Assembly: GCA_030374765.1 (NCBI GenBank)
Contig: JARGXX010000068.1
Span: 868,001-932,000 of the forward strand
Direction: 5' to 3'
Source: Agarophyton chilense
Lineage: Eukaryota; Rhodophyta; Florideophyceae; Gracilariales; Gracilariaceae
DNA length: 64,000 nt
Shown here: piece after piece, positions 53,794-62,316 of the stretch
How the letters are laid out: the number at the start of each line of letters is the position of its first letter
How positions within the stretch are numbered: the first letter of the stretch is position 1
Program-made: the position numbers and the translations under genes
The notes under the pieces: generated by a model
What the model saw: the letters and a program-made list of their open reading frames with translations, nothing else
Databases searched by the model: none
What the model was told of the DNA's origin: nothing

Positions 53794-54088
53794 ACATGGC
53801 AGGCTTGAAATCGTTGTAAATCGCACTAGCTTTCTTTCTTATCGGATTTATCTTGTATACATTCTAGGAAATCAGGTCAACGGAGGGGATTTCGAAAGAT
53901 CGTGCTGCAACCGAAAGCTTAATACAAAGAAGGGGCCGCGTAGGAATGTTGTTTTGTTCCGGCTCTCGCGCCTTGGGTATCTGTACGCTCTGCATACATC
54001 GAATGTAAACGTTCCGGAAAAGCTTTGGATTCTATATTTGAAGGTACGTACTCTATCACATATCACATTTACGAACACAGGTATATTT

Positions 54089-56887
54089 CTACTGACGGTG
54101 AACACTCCCGACTATGTCTATCGCTTTTTGTTGACTTGATTCTATGATCTCTTGATAACTAACGCTACGGGATCCTGCAGATGAGTCCTGAGACATCCTT
54201 TCGACCTCTGTTGCCGTACCATCAGTCACAATGTTACTAATCCTACCCTTTTTTGATTTAAACTTTTCCGTGAAGCTTCTTTTCCGCTTTTTTATCTTTT
54301 GCGAGTGTCGCGTCGGTGGTAGGAGTTCTGGAATGGGATGTCCAACTTCTTGGTCTGCAAGAACAATTCTTGACTTATCAGTCGTCGTACATTTGTTGGG
54401 TGTATTTTTGTCTGGCTGTATTGCTTTTGAAACCATTTCGCCTCTACTGAAACGATCCTTAACTTCATTCAGAAGGTCCTTGAAGCTTTCCACTGCAGAG
54501 GGTCCTATGTTTTCTACCAGTCGATGAATTTGGTTGAAAATGGCATAGTTATCTGACCATTTGATTTGTTTTCTGACTTCTGCTTCTGATGTTTTGCTGA
54601 TGAAACGGTCCAGATCAATATCATTGTTGCTATTCTGGAGATCGGCGAGTTCCATTTGCTTATTAAGCGCTTCCATGTCTATAACACCGGACATATTTCG
54701 AAGCTTGTATATGTGCTCTAACGATACCGTATCCGAACCAGAACGCCAGTACGGATCGAAGAATGTTTTGATCTCAATGTAATCTTCCAACACTTCCTTC
54801 ATTCGTGGTTCACGCATGATCAGGTCATTATATGCATACGCGCATCTAATGATATGCCTACAAGGGAATCCCATGGATTCCATGTTGTTGCAATCGCAAC
54901 GAACATGCAGCTCGCTTTCAGGTCCATTCTCGGTTTCCATGTTGCTTCTGACAAAAAGAACCAACAAAGGCGAAGATGGACTCTCTGCAGCTGTATTCTC
55001 GGTCTTCTTTAGTTTTTCAATCAGAAGAAAGCTCCAGGTCAGCTCAAAACATACAACGGAGCTCAGCATTGCCTTCTCTGATACCTTCAACTCTGGCCAA
55101 TGCACTTGACCCAATTCTGTTACATATGCGCTCTTCACAGCGTAGTTGCGGGATGACTCAACGTTTATTTCTCTGAACTTTTTAAGGGAATAACTCGTGT
55201 ATTCAAATATAAGTTCATCAAGAATCGCATGAGGCAGGGGCAGCATAGAAGTTCGCACGGCACGGTACTGGGAACTTAAACTCAACCGAGATCTTATTAG
55301 TGACTCTTTCCGTTCCTCGGCTCGCTTTTTTGTAAGAATCTTCAATTGTTTGGGGATGTCACTAATAGGAAGTTTCTTTGTGAGGACGTAGGCACGATAT
55401 CCCGAATTGGATGCCTCAGTATACCCCGTGCCCTGAAATAAATATCGTTTCGGGACAGCCATAAAACAAAAACATGCGACAAGCAATTGCGGTCGATGAA
55501 CGTATAAGTAGGTGAACCAGACAGGGATTTTGTTGGTGATATCAATAAAGTACTTCCTGATGAACTCATCGCGACGTTCAGTAAATATTGCAAGCGTCTT
55601 CGAGCGGCGTAGATTGAAAAGATCACGGGACATATCATCGCACCAACTTGTGCGTTTGATGTGAGCACACCAGCTAGTCACATTCTTTCTTTGGTTTTGG
55701 TTCATGTGCCATTCATCAAGGACTATAAATGAATTCCCAAACACCTTCTCTGTTGCAGAAATACAGGCTGCACTCTGGTCCATAGCGATAATGGCTGGAG
55801 AAATAGGAATCATTGACTTAAACTGAGAAAGAACTTCAGTAAAGTCTGCTTCAGTTTCTCCGGTAATAAACCCCATAAAAAAGTAAGAACAAACCCATCG
55901 TTAGATCTTCCATTTATAGTTATAAGTGGAAATCCATATCGATTAGCTACAGCTTTGCAGTCCACTGAAACCCCCGGTACGACACCAAATGTCTTGTAGT
56001 CCTCAATCCACTCCGAGAATGCCCAGCAAGCGGGTGCCATTCTTCCTTCAGAATCATGAGTCACATAGTATTTGTTCTCAACGTTCTCTTGGTGCAGCGA
56101 TACAAGCTCTTTGAAGAGCTTCGTAGAGCTTCGTACACTCAAGATCCCGAGAGTTACTAATGCTACGACCATACCCGATCATTTTCCGCACGAAATTGGG
56201 GTTTATGACAATTTCGTACTTATCTTTCAGATACCGAATGGTATCTGGAAGCGAAAAGTGAAGGCTATTTGTCATATGTAGAGCTTCTCTTCTCATCTTG
56301 GGAGGCAAATGCCTAATTCCAGCTCTGTTTGTAGAGGGGGGATGGTTGTGCCTTGCTTCTTGAAAGTCGCCGACGTACAACTTTTCCTCTCCCTCTTTAT
56401 CCGATATAAGAGTTTTGACTGTCAAAGAAAACCCACACAGTTCTATATCGTCTTTCTTGCGACATTTCAAGATGCTCTTCTTAAACACGCGATTGTCCTG
56501 AACCATTCCAGAACCCCGATCTGCCTCTCTCTCGCCCAAGAAGATAGACGTTCTGCATTTAAGACTGTACCCCATTGTCTCCGCAATAAACCTGATCTCT
56601 TTAATTACTTCTCGCCCAGGAGCATCTAGAGGGAGACTCCCGAAATAAGCAATGACCGCCGCTTTAAAGAAGTCGTCCACATCATTTTCAGAAGAACCAC
56701 CTTTCTTGTCAGCTAAAGCATCGCATTCAAAGCCTTTTTCTGTTTCCTTTTCTATATCTGAGACGTTACCAGAAACATCCTCTGTGATGTGAAGCAAATC
56801 TGTGGGCACGTTCTCCGCGTCGTCGAGAAACAGGAACTGTTCGATAAGTTCCGCAGCTCGTCCATTTTCTATATCTCGTGGATGCAT
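54089..56887 (-). pseudogene. MULE transposase, two frameshifts
   Basis: ATG at 56887 starts an acidic N-terminal part. A zinc-binding-like region follows (KCRKKDDIELCGFSLTV, then NHPPSTNRAG). The first frameshift is caused by a 10-base tandem duplication (56116-56135). The next frame holds the transposase core (GVSVDCKAVANRYGFPLITI), interrupted again near 55,880 in a run of T. The long last frame has AIIAMDQSAACISATEKVFG and VLDEWHMNQNQRKN, the pattern of the MULE (PF10551-type) catalytic core. A SWIM zinc finger (VRCDCNNMESMGFPCRHIIR, CxC...CxH) and a basic tail with nuclear-type KKRKR clusters follow. Two breaks make the protein non-functional from this copy. Confidence 0.88.
56116..56135. 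repeat. 10-bp tandem duplication in the transposase
   Basis: gagcttcgta twice in a row. The extra copy shifts the reading frame; the codons before it and after it join in register if it is disregarded. Confidence 0.85.
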
Positions 56888-56922
56888 GTTGGAGATTTTG
56901 CCCTCCTTTTCAGATAGCGCTC

Positions 56923-57185
56923 ATTGATCGATTCTCATCACTGAAACATGACGGTCATTCTTTCGATTTGAAAAGCGCGCCACTTTGTCTATCAAAGCTG
57001 ACTTCAGTGGTGACTTGGATGGGGATGGTTGGGGGAGTTGCAGCAATGTTTGAGCCTAGTCTTTCTATAGGTGGAGAGCGGATCGGCCTAAACGAGCTGA
57101 TTTGCAAGGTACGGAGATCTGAACCTAGCTTTCTGATTGGTCAGAAGTCCGACGTCGGCGACGCCGTGTCGATTGGCCTCCTGCC
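56923..57185 (-). repeat. right terminal inverted repeat of the MULE
   Basis: Reverse complement of 52541-52804. Confidence 0.92.
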
Positions 57186-57194
57186 CTCTCCAGG
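57186..57194. repeat. MULE target-site duplication (right)
   Basis: ctctccagg, one base different from 52532-52540. Confidence 0.85.
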
Positions 57195-57302
57195 TGTGCG
57201 CGAGGCGCGCTATCTCACCCGTTTCCCCGTCCGTAGAAGGCTTTTGCAGTTCAGTTGTAGTATGCGCAACGTTCTTGTTCCAGCATTTTTTGATTTTTTC
57301 AT
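57195..57302 (-). pseudogene. LINE ORF2, N-terminal end of the endonuclease
   Basis: Starting with ATG at 57302 the minus strand reads MKKSKNAGTRTLRILQLNCK, the usual first strand of an APE-type endonuclease with its asparagine. After one frameshift near 57,220 it continues IARLAHTW up to the MULE junction at 57,194. The next residues (ADLLLLQETH) are found 4.6 kb away at 52,531. This shows that the MULE broke this domain. Confidence 0.85.
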
Positions 57303-57417
57303 CTTTGGTAACCTGAAATATGCTGGTCTCCGTTGGAGACCCAACCGCAGATCCGTTTCGCTTCCCTAGAAACGAGGAAAGTCAGTCACACCACGTGAAG
57401 GCGGATCGCTTGTGACC

Positions 57418-57428
57418 ATGAAGTATCC
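57418..57428. repeat. LINE target-site duplication (right)
   Basis: atgaagtatcc, identical to 48573-48583. Confidence 0.85.
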
Positions 57429-59237
57429 GAAAGGATGCAAACATGTTGCATGTGGAAAGATATATGAAAGCGGGCAAATGCCAGTTGTCGCAATCAGAGA
57501 GATTAGGGTCGTGACATTTCTCCTTCACTACGGTATTGGACCAAACGAAATCTTTGGTATCTCGTTAGTAGTCTCTCTTTCTCCTACTCACACACACTCA
57601 CACACTCTGTGAGTGCACTGGCTTAATTACAACTTAATGTAGACATTTTCTGTTTAAAGAAGGGTTCTTTAACAAGGAGGCTCTTTCAGCCTTCCACGAC
57701 AATCTCACAAGAAGACCAAGATGTCGTTAAATTCGCCGCGACGATCGCCATAATGTTCGGCGCTCCGGACTCGGGCAGTCGCTGGACTCGCACAAGAGGC
57801 CAGTTCTCAGATATCTTCTTCCGCCCAGAGGCGTCTCTAAACTCACCAGGGATCGACGGCGCGTCTCTTTTAGTTTGCCGATTCCTGATCTCGACTTTGA
57901 TGGAATGTCGAGAAATGTACCTGCACAATAGCAACAAGCTCAAATATTTTTCGGGGGAAGACAACGCCGCTTCCGTTTCCATCACTCCCCCTTTGTGAAC
58001 GGATTCCTACGGAGACTTCGCAAAAATAAGGTTTTTAGGGGGTGCGACAGATTTGCCAAAGCTTCACTAGACTCAAACGAATGCGGTTTAATTCTCTTTG
58101 ATCAATGTCGCCGAAGATACGAGGCTTAACAGGAGAGATTTATGTCATTATCTATTAGCGGGAATGTGTGATACTTACAAAGCTTTTGTCGTGATGTGCC
58201 CCTCTGCCGATATCCTACGAACGGTACCTATGTAATAAAGAAGACAAGACAGGATATGGATGAATTGTAGACGCGGAAACGCGTCACGTTCTGTTCAGAT
58301 GTCATCTTGCAAATGCTGCACGGCGAGATGAATCTTCAACAAAGAAAGAAAAAGGAACACAATCGCTGTTGGAAGGGATTGTAGAAATCGTCACCCTGCT
58401 GCAAGGTTAAGGGTTAGCTTTCTTGTGGTTCCGGAATCAGCGACGTACCGTAACATGAAAAATACCCGAAGCTTTCGGTACGGCTACGAGATTTATGAGC
58501 GCTACTTGACCGGGGATGTTGAAAATGGTGGAACACGAACTTTTCTCGAGTAAGTTTGGGAAACAAGGACCTTTATTCAAGGCGGCGATACCCTTGGCAA
58601 TGTTTTATGCATTGGCTCTTCTCTTTGGCAGCGGTTCCGAGAAAGAAGCTGGAGCCCCCGACCTTAGGTTTGCTAATTTACCCACAAACGTTGTACTTTT
58701 TTCGTACTACGCAGGACCAACAGCGCAACCAAAATTAGGCCTCTGATCGGACTGTTAGATAACGTTTGCGTGCGATGTGCCTAATCATGAACAGAGGCGG
58801 ACCGCTGTTTTCCTAGACTGGCGGAAGAAGTTTCCGAACCAAGTAACAACTATTGGGGCAACCCATAGCACCGAAGTAATCGTCGATTATACCCCTGCTG
58901 CGGCAAGTGCCCCACCAACGATCCATGTTCATAATATAATCGGGCTAACTCCGTGGGCTTTGCCAGTCAACTATACAAACGCTTTCCTTTGATCATGATG
59001 ATCATGGTTCGGTCTCTAGCTCGTACCCATCTGGTCAAGGGCGAAGGATACCAACGGAGAACAAACCAAAAATAGCCGCGACCCAGTACAAATCGGTTTC
59101 TGTGCTCGTTTTGCTTTTTCCCAGAACTCTGTGGCACGTGCGAGTGAACCTCAGCCTTCTTTCCATGCCTGAGGTACAGCTCAACTTATTTAAACCGCTT
59201 GCAGAAATACGATTGTTCTAAAGAGAAGAAAACTTCA
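57429..59237. other. intergenic region with one decayed frame
   Basis: From 57,429 to 58,515 I see no gene; a CA-rich stretch with a small hairpin lies near 57,590-57,617. The only protein-like part is at 58516-58992. Confidence 0.4.
58516..58992 (+). pseudogene. unknown decayed frame with two stops
   Basis: One register runs from ATG 58516 to the stop at 58990, broken only by TGA at 58744 and TAG near 58,756. On both sides of these stops the product looks protein-like: AIPLAMFYALALLFGSGSE, FANLPTNVVLFSYY, then VFLDWRKKFPNQVTTIGA and VIVDYTPAAA. It would be about 158 residues with one hydrophobic segment. I recognise no family. It may be a pseudogene or chance. Confidence 0.3.
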
Positions 59238-62009
59238 TTACCCCTTCCTAGCCTTTCCTTTCTTTTTCTGTGCCTTTGCAAGCCCTCGCTTGTCAGCCTT
59301 CATCCTCTTGTCCACAAGAACAGTCCTGACGCCTTTACCACTTTTCCTTCCCTTTGCAATGTTTTTCCCCACTGAAATCCTACCGTTAGGTTTCAAAACC
59401 TGATACTCCTTCCGTTTTCCTTTCTTACCGCTCTTGTCAGACTTCATGGCCTTCTTGTACAAGTCTTCAATTGCTCTCATTCTCGAGCTTGCAGGAACGT
59501 CCGCCTGCTCTGCAATGCTATTAGCTTTCGCTTTCATGGCATCCATCTTCTTGGCAATTCGAGCGCGCTTTCGGGCTTTGGCCTCTCTCTCCTTCTTAGA
59601 AGGCATAGCTTCAAGGGACTTGATGTATTCTTTCATTTCACTTACTTGTTCCTTCGTCACGGGTGGCTGCCTCGTGCGATACACTGGGTCCGAGTCTGCA
59701 AACCAACGAGGTAAGAAACATGGATCGTCGAATGTATATCTGTTGTACGCATCATCAAGGACCTCGGTTGCCTCCTTTTTTGATTGCCGCATACGCTTTC
59801 CGATAGCAACCATCTCTGCCTTTTCATCGGTGTCATAATCAGATGAGTGAAACGATGAATCACTCAGTTCGTCATTGTTCTTTCCCGTTTTTCGCTTAAA
59901 AGAGCCAGAAGCCGTTCCTCCTTCCATTGGAACCACTTCATAGGCATCACCCCCTTCCTTCAATCGCTTCTCAACACCTTCTGCAATTACAAGTGCTTCT
60001 TTTCGCGCTGCTTTTGCAAAGTTCCCGGCATGAGCTTCTCCCATTCCATCGGTTGCGTCACCATCTTCGGCCAGTCCTACTCCAACTTCTCTTTCCCTAG
60101 AGCCTTGCTCAGATTCACTGTCTGAGTAGAACCCCGGAATGTCTTGAAATACTGGCTGCGAGAACCATAGGGAAGCTTCTCGAGAATTGGACGCTTTCTT
60201 TGGAAGGTGAAACTCGTCATCACTTGGATCCTCCTCGCTACTTGATTCGGACGAGTCAACTTCAAGAGTCACTTGTTTCCTTGAGGTATTGGTTTCATCA
60301 CCCGTCTTTTCTTCCTGTGCATCCTCCTTGATATTAGAGCGCCTGGTCATACGTTTCCTCTCTTTTGATTCTTTGAGAAGGACACCGTTCTTATCATGTT
60401 TTCGTTGGGTCAAGTATATTTTGTACCACCTGTCAAGATCCTCCTCGATATCCCTAGTACCGTCTTGCCACGGAGCGTTGATGTCACCAACCTTATAAGG
60501 AGCAACAGCGTCGATCTTTTGCACTTCTTTGTCGCCGTCGTAACCATCATCGTGCTCAGGAGCTGCATGGTCTTCACCATGCGAAACATTTGTCATGCGA
60601 GCCCCGTGCTTCATTGCCTGGTTTGCCGTTTGAAGAGAAAATAAGCCTACGGGAGCATTGTCTTCATAGCCAGTGCCTTTATCTGATAGTACAATCTTCA
60701 TATCTATCTTTCTTTGGATTGCACTGCGCATTTTGTTCTCCTTCCTCTTTTTCCTTTTCTCTTTCGCCCGCTGTTCTGCAATCGCTCGTTCCATTTCTTC
60801 ATTAAGCTTTTCCGCTTCGCTTTCAACCTCGTTACTGTCCGTTTCGTCAGAGTTCGCCTGGCTGTCTTTATGAAGCTCGCCATTCTCATCATTGACACCA
60901 ATGTCGTCCTCTTTTTTGGCATTTTGTAAAGGGTGGAGGAGATTTTCTTTCAACAGCACATCTCGGGCAAAAGCACGCCACTTCAAAAGAAGCTTGAACT
61001 CTCTTCTGGCTAAAACCTTGAGATCCTCGCAACAGCTTAGAACCTCTGATGTTGTTTGAGGCATTGACTCGAGGCATCTCGCAATTCTCACAGCGTTCTC
61101 CCGACTAACGTCTTCACTTTGAAGATCTCTTGGGTCAAAAGAAAATTGATTTGTTTCGACCATTAAGGCAACCGGTCGAGATGTTTGACAGAACTGTAAT
61201 ACGGATATTCGTTTGAAAAGAATGTGTTGGCCGTCTTGATAACCGCCACGGTGTCGTTTCCTCTTTTTCATGTCCTTCATGACAGTGTTTAGAAACAAAT
61301 CCTGTTTTCCTTCACCAGTGTCTTTCGCACTTCCAAGGTCTTTGAAAACATATTTCGGATTCAACAGACGCGGATCAATCGATTTAGGAGACTTGTACCC
61401 GGCACACATCACATAAATTTCAGCAGATTCTGCTCGACTTGCAGATGGCTTTGTGGCATTAACTCGATTGAACAATTGGTTCATGACAAACAGCAGTGAG
61501 TTGTAATCATTAGAACGGAATACCTTTGTGACAAAAGTGCCTCCTTGCATTAGAAATTCTGATGCAAGCTTGAGGGCAGCAAGCGTGAGTTCGGATTGAG
61601 TGTACGCGTCCTGCAGCCATGCTTTGCCCATATTGGGAGAGCCATCATTAAGAACAACATCAACTTTCTCAGGAGCACCTGAAGAGCGCAAAGCACGCTT
61701 CAATTCTCCCTTGGTAGCGTCTGACGTAATGTCACCAACGAGACCAACACATCCCGGTACCTGTTTGATTGAAACAAGGTCAATCCCTATACATGGAGCA
61801 CCCACGGGCATGTGTTTGCGCGCAACTTGCATCCAACCACCTGGGGCCGCACATAGATCAATTACACCATTGGCAGCAGAGGATAGGAAGTCATGTCGGC
61901 GGTTGAGCTGGACGAGTTTAAAAGACGCACGAGAACGAAAGCCTTGCTCCTTGGCCAGATGATAGAACTTGTCTTGCCTGTTCTTCCCGACTTTTCCCTT
62001 CTTCCCCAT
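59238..62009 (-). CDS. SPB1: SPB1/FTSJ3-type 27S pre-rRNA 2'-O-methyltransferase
   Basis: A nucleolar enzyme that methylates the large-subunit pre-rRNA and is needed for 60S maturation. The protein has 923 residues from ATG 62009 (MGKKGKVGKNRQDKFYHLAK), slightly longer than yeast Spb1. Upstream codons are open, but there the only start would be GTG. Residues 20-205 are the FtsJ-type domain: RSRASFKLVQLN (first catalytic Lys), IDLCAAPGGWMQVA (SAM loop), DVVLNDGSPNMG (Asp), GGTFVTKVFRS (second Lys) and AEIYVMCAGYK (Glu). A linker domain reaches about residue 400. The acidic, lysine-rich middle is coiled coil. The Spb1 C-terminal domain at about 650-860 includes FDDPCFLPRWFADSD and ends in a basic tail (DKRGLAKAQKKKGKARKG). 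Single exon. Its 5' flank meets the right inverted arm 307 bases upstream. Confidence 0.95.
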   Translation of the reverse strand: MGKKGKVGKNRQDKFYHLAKEQGFRSRASFKLVQLNRRHDFLSSAANGVIDLCAAPGGWMQVARKHMPVGAPCIGIDLVSIKQVPGCVGLVGDITSDATKGELKRALRSSGAPEKVDVVLNDGSPNMGKAWLQDAYTQSELTLAALKLASEFLMQGGTFVTKVFRSNDYNSLLFVMNQLFNRVNATKPSASRAESAEIYVMCAGYKSPKSIDPRLLNPKYVFKDLGSAKDTGEGKQDLFLNTVMKDMKKRKRHRGGYQDGQHILFKRISVLQFCQTSRPVALMVETNQFSFDPRDLQSEDVSRENAVRIARCLESMPQTTSEVLSCCEDLKVLARREFKLLLKWRAFARDVLLKENLLHPLQNAKKEDDIGVNDENGELHKDSQANSDETDSNEVESEAEKLNEEMERAIAEQRAKEKRKKRKENKMRSAIQRKIDMKIVLSDKGTGYEDNAPVGLFSLQTANQAMKHGARMTNVSHGEDHAAPEHDDGYDGDKEVQKIDAVAPYKVGDINAPWQDGTRDIEEDLDRWYKIYLTQRKHDKNGVLLKESKERKRMTRRSNIKEDAQEEKTGDETNTSRKQVTLEVDSSESSSEEDPSDDEFHLPKKASNSREASLWFSQPVFQDIPGFYSDSESEQGSREREVGVGLAEDGDATDGMGEAHAGNFAKAARKEALVIAEGVEKRLKEGGDAYEVVPMEGGTASGSFKRKTGKNNDELSDSSFHSSDYDTDEKAEMVAIGKRMRQSKKEATEVLDDAYNRYTFDDPCFLPRWFADSDPVYRTRQPPVTKEQVSEMKEYIKSLEAMPSKKEREAKARKRARIAKKMDAMKAKANSIAEQADVPASSRMRAIEDLYKKAMKSDKSGKKGKRKEYQVLKPNGRISVGKNIAKGRKSGKGVRTVLVDKRMKADKRGLAKAQKKKGKARKG

Positions 62010-62316
62010 GATGTGAAGAGGTGCAGGAACGATGGTACTGCTGACTAAACGAGAGACTTTGGCAGATGGTCCAGCGGTACCAAAGACAGCGTATATAGAT
62101 AAATTCTCCAACGGGGAGTGGTCAAGCAGTGCTATGATGTTCAACAAAATCCAGTTGTGAAGAAAGGCGCCGACGGTCACGCGCGAAATTTTAACTGTAA
62201 TTTAACCGAACGAGCCCATATCCCTCCAGTTCAAGGCTACGCTCTGGTCCAGAAGAATGCCTTGGTGCAAAGTGCAAATGAGATCGTTCGGTTCGTATGT
62301 GCGATAACCTTGCTCT

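Larger units (their letters stand above)
52541..57185 (-). mobile_element. Mutator-like DNA transposon (MULE) carrying a captured CYP51 fragment
   Basis: The element is 4,645 bases long. It has terminal inverted repeats of about 264 bases (52541-52804 and 56923-57185) that differ by only a few changes, and a 9-bp target duplication. It encodes a broken MULE transposase on the minus strand. Between the left repeat and the transposase it holds a plus-strand relic of the host sterol 14-alpha-demethylase gene. It sits inside the endonuclease domain of a LINE. Long terminal repeats plus a gene fragment are the features of gene-capturing MULEs, best known from plants. Both the repeats and the duplication suggest a fairly young insertion. 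Confidence 0.92.
48584..57417 (-). mobile_element. full-length LINE (non-LTR retrotransposon), split by a MULE
   Basis: The target duplication atgaagtatcc is present at 48573-48583 and 57418-57428, so both ends are fixed. Without the nested MULE (52541-57185) the LINE is about 4.2 kb. It has a short 5' leader, one long coding frame (endonuclease, reverse transcriptase, RNase H) and a 3' end that on the minus strand is a GA repeat (plus strand CT run at 48582-48609) instead of poly(A). No separate ORF1 is visible. The domain set resembles the I/Jockey side of the LINE tree. At least two frameshifts and one stop make it inactive. Confidence 0.9.
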
